From a virus: 25,202 nt of DNA. This document shows, in pieces, positions 21,866-25,202 of this stretch (its first letter is position 1; every line of letters begins with the position of its first letter). The translations under genes were made by a program, and so were the position numbers. The DNA lies in IMG/VR virus record IMGVR_UViG_3300011013_000084, positions 1-25,202 of that record. The stretch is one strand, 5' to 3'. Under the pieces are notes generated by a model. It searched no databases and was not told where the DNA came from. It saw only the letters and a list, made by a program, of their open reading frames with translations.

Positions 21866-23923
21866 ATGAAAAAATATTCAAATGAACTTAAAAATTTATT
21901 TCTTGATATTAAAATCAAAAGACCATCTTCTAAATGTAGAGAAGGTTCACCTTTGGGCGACTTATTGAGAAAAGAAACTTCGTTTTTGGTTGGCAATCCT
22001 AGATTATCAGTTAGATTGTGGTATGTACAAAATGATATTTTTGAACAGGTTAAGTGTCTTAATTGCGAAACATGTACTGATATAAATATCACTAAGAATG
22101 GTGCTAAAATTCGATTTTGTTCATTAAAATGTAGAAGTGAGTATAAAGATGAATCCGGTTTAACTATTCAACAAAAAAATGGCATAAAACAATCATTAAC
22201 CAAAAAAAAAATTAATAAAACTGGATTGTCTATATCTCAAGAAGGTGCTATAAAAGCCTCTAAAACTATGAGAATAAAGGACACACAGGGATTATCTATT
22301 TATGAAAAATCTTCCGCGAAACAACGTAAAACAAAGGCTATTATAAATAATAATACAGGACTAACTAAAGCACAAGAGATTGGATTAAAAGCCAAAAATA
22401 CTTTATCTAAAATAGATCCTAAAACTGGGTTAACGGGTTTTCAAGAGATTGGATTGAAAACCAGTAAAACATTACTAAATAATCCAGAAATATCTAAAAG
22501 CCGCGTGAAGAAACGCGAAAAAGTTTTATCTAAAATAGATCCTAAAACTGGGTTAACTGGTTTTCAAGAGATTGGATTGAAAGTAAGTGAAGTATTAAAT
22601 ACATTAAATTCGGAAACAGGATTAACTAAAGCACAAGAGATTGGATTAAAATCTAAAAATACTTTATCTAAAATAGATCCTAAAACTGGGTTAACTGGTT
22701 TTCAAGAGATTGGATTAAAATCTAAAAATACTTTATCTAAAATAGATCCTAAAACTGGGTTAACTGGATATCAAGTAAATGGATTGAAAATAAAAGAAAC
22801 ATTAAATACATTAAATTCGGAGACAGGATTAACTAAAGCTCAAGAACTTGTTTTGAAATCAAGTGAAACAAATAAAAGAAAGTATTATAAATTTTTAGTA
22901 AAATCGTTTCCTGTTGATTACGAACTATTAACTACAGAAAACGAATATATTTCAGATACAGAATATAAATTTAAATACAAGCATCTAAAATGTGGTAATA
23001 TAGGATTTAAAGTGGGACAAGAGGATATTAGATGTATTAAATGCTATCCTTATAATAGATCAATAGCAGAAAAAGAAGTTTTTGAGTTTTGTCAATCTTT
23101 GACTGATAACGTAGTTTCAAATACAAGAAAGATAATAAATCCCAAAGAATTGGATATTTATTTACCTGAATATAATTTGGCTATTGAATACGATGGTTTA
23201 TATTATCATTCGACGGATTGTATTGAAAATGAACGTAGTGATTATCATTTAAGAAAAACACAAATGTGTTTGAATAATAATATACAATTATTTCATATTT
23301 TCGAAAATGAATGGAATGATATAGTAAAACAAGATATTTGGAAGTCTATTATTGCAAATAAAATAGACAAATCTAATAAAATTTATGCTAGAAAATGTGA
23401 AATAAAACATGTCTCGTCTAAAGAAAGTAAAGAATTTCTTATAGATAATCATCTTCAAGGCTCGGTTAACAGTTCTATTAGAATAGGTCTTTACTATAAT
23501 AATGAACTTGTGTCTATAATGACATTTGGCAAATCACGATATAATAAAAAAGTGGATTGGGAGCTTGTGCGTTATTGCAATAAGAAATATAATTCCGTTA
23601 TTGGTGGTGCTTCTAAACTATTCAAATATTTTAAACGGAGTCATAATGGAATAATTATTTCATATGCAGACATGCGAAAATCTAATGGTAATTTATATAA
23701 ACAATTAGGATTTAAATTGGATCATATATCTAAACCAAATTATTGGTATTATTGTCATAACCGTACAGGATTATTATTGGAATCACGTTTAAAATATCAG
23801 AAGCACAAATTAAAAAATATATTAGGAAATTTTGATCCGTGTTTAACTGCATCAGAAAATATGTATAATAATGGTTTTAGAAAAATATATGATTGTGGTA
23901 ATCAAGTTTGGATTTATGGCTGA
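21866..23923 (+). CDS. Homing-endonuclease-like protein with a different repeat class and second zinc ribbon (685 aa)
   Basis: N-terminal zinc cluster (CLNCETC...CSLKC, about residues 60-88), then 22-25-aa repeats of a different kind (TGLTxxQExGLKxxxTLxKIDPK, about 100-335). Instead of the helix-turn-helix comes a zinc-ribbon-like segment (YKHLKCGNIGF...CIKC, about 371-393). The Vsr-like nuclease core follows (about 400-490: SIAEKEVFEF, ELDIYLP, IEYDGLYYHS, DYHLRKT), then the acyltransferase-like domain (HLQGSVN, VSIMTFGKSRY, VIGGASKLFKYF, SYADMRKSNGNLYKQLGF), ending CGNQVWIYG. YYHS replaces the usual YWHS. Almost no leader precedes the ATG. It lies just behind the sheath terminator. Confidence 0.8.
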   Translation: MKKYSNELKNLFLDIKIKRPSSKCREGSPLGDLLRKETSFLVGNPRLSVRLWYVQNDIFEQVKCLNCETCTDINITKNGAKIRFCSLKCRSEYKDESGLTIQQKNGIKQSLTKKKINKTGLSISQEGAIKASKTMRIKDTQGLSIYEKSSAKQRKTKAIINNNTGLTKAQEIGLKAKNTLSKIDPKTGLTGFQEIGLKTSKTLLNNPEISKSRVKKREKVLSKIDPKTGLTGFQEIGLKVSEVLNTLNSETGLTKAQEIGLKSKNTLSKIDPKTGLTGFQEIGLKSKNTLSKIDPKTGLTGYQVNGLKIKETLNTLNSETGLTKAQELVLKSSETNKRKYYKFLVKSFPVDYELLTTENEYISDTEYKFKYKHLKCGNIGFKVGQEDIRCIKCYPYNRSIAEKEVFEFCQSLTDNVVSNTRKIINPKELDIYLPEYNLAIEYDGLYYHSTDCIENERSDYHLRKTQMCLNNNIQLFHIFENEWNDIVKQDIWKSIIANKIDKSNKIYARKCEIKHVSSKESKEFLIDNHLQGSVNSSIRIGLYYNNELVSIMTFGKSRYNKKVDWELVRYCNKKYNSVIGGASKLFKYFKRSHNGIIISYADMRKSNGNLYKQLGFKLDHISKPNYWYYCHNRTGLLLESRLKYQKHKLKNILGNFDPCLTASENMYNNGFRKIYDCGNQVWIYG

Positions 23924-23990
23924 ATAATATTTATAAAGACTCTAGCGGAAGTCTGCTACAATATTGATTTATAATACCAAAGGCATAAAT

Positions 23991-24019
23991 TTGACTTAAC
24001 TAAATAATCCTTGTATAAT
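23991..24019 (+). promoter_or_regulatory. Sigma70 promoter for the endonuclease gene at 24057
   Basis: TTGACT (23991-23996), a 17-bp spacer and TATAAT (24014-24019). The predicted leader is about 31 nt with AAAAGG 9 nt before the ATG. The rest of the 133-bp gap holds only a weak 5-bp hairpin (23937-23954) and a second TATAAT (23970-23975). Confidence 0.85.
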
Positions 24020-24038
24020 GATGTATGAGGATTATTTA
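24001..24038. promoter_or_regulatory. 11-bp inverted repeat around the -10 box (candidate operator)
   Basis: Perfect arms TAAATAATCCT (24001-24011) and AGGATTATTTA (24028-24038) flank a 16-bp centre that contains the -10 TATAAT and the predicted +1. There is no T-run after it, so it is unlikely to be a terminator. Binding of a dimer here would block transcription, so an autoregulatory operator is a reasonable guess. Confidence 0.5.
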
Positions 24039-24056
24039 AAGAAAAGGTAAAAAATA

Positions 24057-25076
24057 ATGCAAGAAAAATATGAACGAGATATACCTAAACATATTTTGGA
24101 TAAATTAAATGATAAAAAATGGATGTATGATGAACATGTAGTACAAGAAAAACAATTATCACAAATTTCGAGAGAATTGAATGTATCTTATGATATGGTA
24201 GAGAGATATTTACATTCACACGGAATACAAAATTTTATGTTTTCTATGGACGAAAAGGAATTGGGTGATTATATTGAATCATTGGGCGTAGAAGTTATTA
24301 GGAATGATAAAACAATCATAAACCCATTAGAATTAGATATTGTAATTCCTTCACAAAAATTGGCTATAGAATATTGTGGATTGTATTGGCATACTGAGTT
24401 TAAGGGCAAATCAAGTATCTATCACAAATATAAACTGGATAGATGTAACGAAAATGGTTACAGATTGATAACATTATTTGAAAACGAGTGGTTAAATAAA
24501 AAGGAATTAATAAAGAAAAAAATAAAACATATAATTTTTAAAACTAAAGACCGGCCTATATATGCTAGAAAAACACAAGTTAAGCTTGTTAATTCTAATA
24601 TTAAAAATGATTTTATGAATCAACATCATATACAAGGTAAAGGATTAGGATCTATATCATTGGGATTATATTTTGAAAATGAACTTGTATCACTTGTAAC
24701 GTTTGTAAATAATAAGAATAATTATGTTTTAAATAGATTTGCTTCAAGTAAACAGGTTGTTGGTGGTTTTTCTAAGTTATTAAAATATTTTATTAATAAT
24801 TATCCAAAAAAAGAAATTATTACTTTTGCAGATTTACGATGGAGTGAAGGTAAGTTATATGAAAAAACAGGATTTAAATTAGATAAAGAACTCGAACCAG
24901 ATTATTACTACATATATAATGGCGAATTACGCCATAAATTTGGATTTAGGCGTAAAGCTTTGGCAAAAATGTTACCCAATTTTGACCCAACTTTAACTGA
25001 ATATGAGAATTGTATAAATCATGAAATATACAGGATATGGACTTGTGGTTTAAAACGATTTACATATACGGTGTAA
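24057..25076 (+). CDS. Short homing-endonuclease-like protein without repeats (339 aa)
   Basis: The protein starts where its relatives enter the helix-turn-helix region (KWMYDEHVVQEKQLSQISRELNVSYDMV, about residues 22-52, read in parts) and lacks the zinc cluster and repeats. A Vsr-like nuclease core follows (about 60-145: MDEKEL, ELDIVIP, IEYCGLYWHTEF, H after it), then the acyltransferase-like domain (about 160-320: HIQGKG, LGLYFENELVSLVTF, VVGGFSKLLKYF, FADLRWSEGKLYEKTGF). It ends WTCGLKRFTYTV. It belongs to the IEYCG/GGFSK subgroup with the gene at 13351-15465. It has a promoter, a Shine-Dalgarno and a palindrome over its -10 box, and is convergent with a partial gene at the right edge. 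Confidence 0.8.
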   Translation: MQEKYERDIPKHILDKLNDKKWMYDEHVVQEKQLSQISRELNVSYDMVERYLHSHGIQNFMFSMDEKELGDYIESLGVEVIRNDKTIINPLELDIVIPSQKLAIEYCGLYWHTEFKGKSSIYHKYKLDRCNENGYRLITLFENEWLNKKELIKKKIKHIIFKTKDRPIYARKTQVKLVNSNIKNDFMNQHHIQGKGLGSISLGLYFENELVSLVTFVNNKNNYVLNRFASSKQVVGGFSKLLKYFINNYPKKEIITFADLRWSEGKLYEKTGFKLDKELEPDYYYIYNGELRHKFGFRRKALAKMLPNFDPTLTEYENCINHEIYRIWTCGLKRFTYTV

Positions 25077-25082
25077 ATTGTT

Positions 25083-25202
25083 TTAATATTTTGACCATAT
25101 TAATTTAAGTTTTCCGCAGTCCCATATTTGTTTATACCCTAATTTATTGAGTATATCTTTTTTTGATAATGTATTGTCGTGTCCGTTTTCGATAAGATGT
25201 TG
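25083..25202 (-). CDS. Partial: C-terminus of another homing-endonuclease-like protein
   Basis: A leftward open frame enters from beyond the right edge and stops at 25083-25085. Its 39 visible residues end in LGYKQIWDCGKLKLIWSKY, matching the C-terminal signature of the family (W/Y-DCG-x-x-x-W/Y near the end). Only the tail is visible, so domain content is unknown. It ends 6 nt from the stop of the convergent gene at 24057-25076. Confidence 0.6.
   Translation of the reverse strand, partial: QHLIENGHDNTLSKKDILNKLGYKQIWDCGKLKLIWSKY

Noticed and set aside
22081-22088. TATAAATA inside the endonuclease gene at 21866
   Set aside because: Coding context, no gene start nearby, and such 8-mers are expected several times by chance in DNA this A+T-rich.

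Overview
The window is a piece of an A+T-rich (about 30% G+C by eye) tailed-phage genome, or of a prophage of one. It most resembles a distant T4-type myovirus. The right-hand 20 kb carries recognisable homologues of T4 neck and tail genes in T4 order: gp13 (neck), gp14 (neck), gp15 (sheath terminator) and gp18 (contractile sheath). T4-style late promoter boxes (TATAAATA) stand upstream of gp13, the gp14 unit and gp18. The terminase genes (gp16 and gp17), which lie between gp15 and gp18 in T4, are not here. The host cannot be inferred from this sequence.

Left part (1-5462). Positions 1-743 hold no convincing intact gene; they contain a 58-bp direct repeat, small hairpins and one possible decayed ORF. 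Next come a tRNA with anticodon CAU behind a perfect-consensus sigma70 promoter and a leftward array of small accessory genes. That array has four tiny membrane proteins (three look like paralogues), an FmdB-type zinc ribbon, a DNA methyltransferase whose start overlaps the stop of a PD-(D/E)XK nuclease (a restriction-modification-like pair), a RuvC-like resolvase, three unrecognised proteins and a YiiX-type (permuted NlpC/P60) hydrolase.

Right part (5463-25202). The four structural genes read rightward but are split apart by seven homing-endonuclease-like genes plus the tail of an eighth at the right edge. These take up about 11.5 of 19.7 kb. Six of them share one architecture: an N-terminal zinc cluster and short tandem repeats (absent in one), a helix-turn-helix or second zinc ribbon, a Vsr-like/EDxHD-type nuclease core, and a C-terminal domain that reads like a GNAT/Mom-type acyltransferase. 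The seventh has four zinc-ribbon (DUF723-like) repeats before a Vsr-like nuclease. Insertions occupy the junctions after gp13, gp14, gp15 and gp18.

How it works together. The neck proteins are unusually elaborate. The gp13 homologue has an N-terminal Fn3-like domain and 11 Trp-rich repeats ahead of the neck domain. The gp14 homologue carries an F5/8C (discoidin-like) domain and one copy of what looks like the same Trp-rich module. This suggests a decorated neck, perhaps replacing whiskers. The mobile genes have their own sigma70-type promoters, two of which place the predicted +1 exactly on the A of the ATG (leaderless mRNA), whereas the structural genes rely on late promoters.
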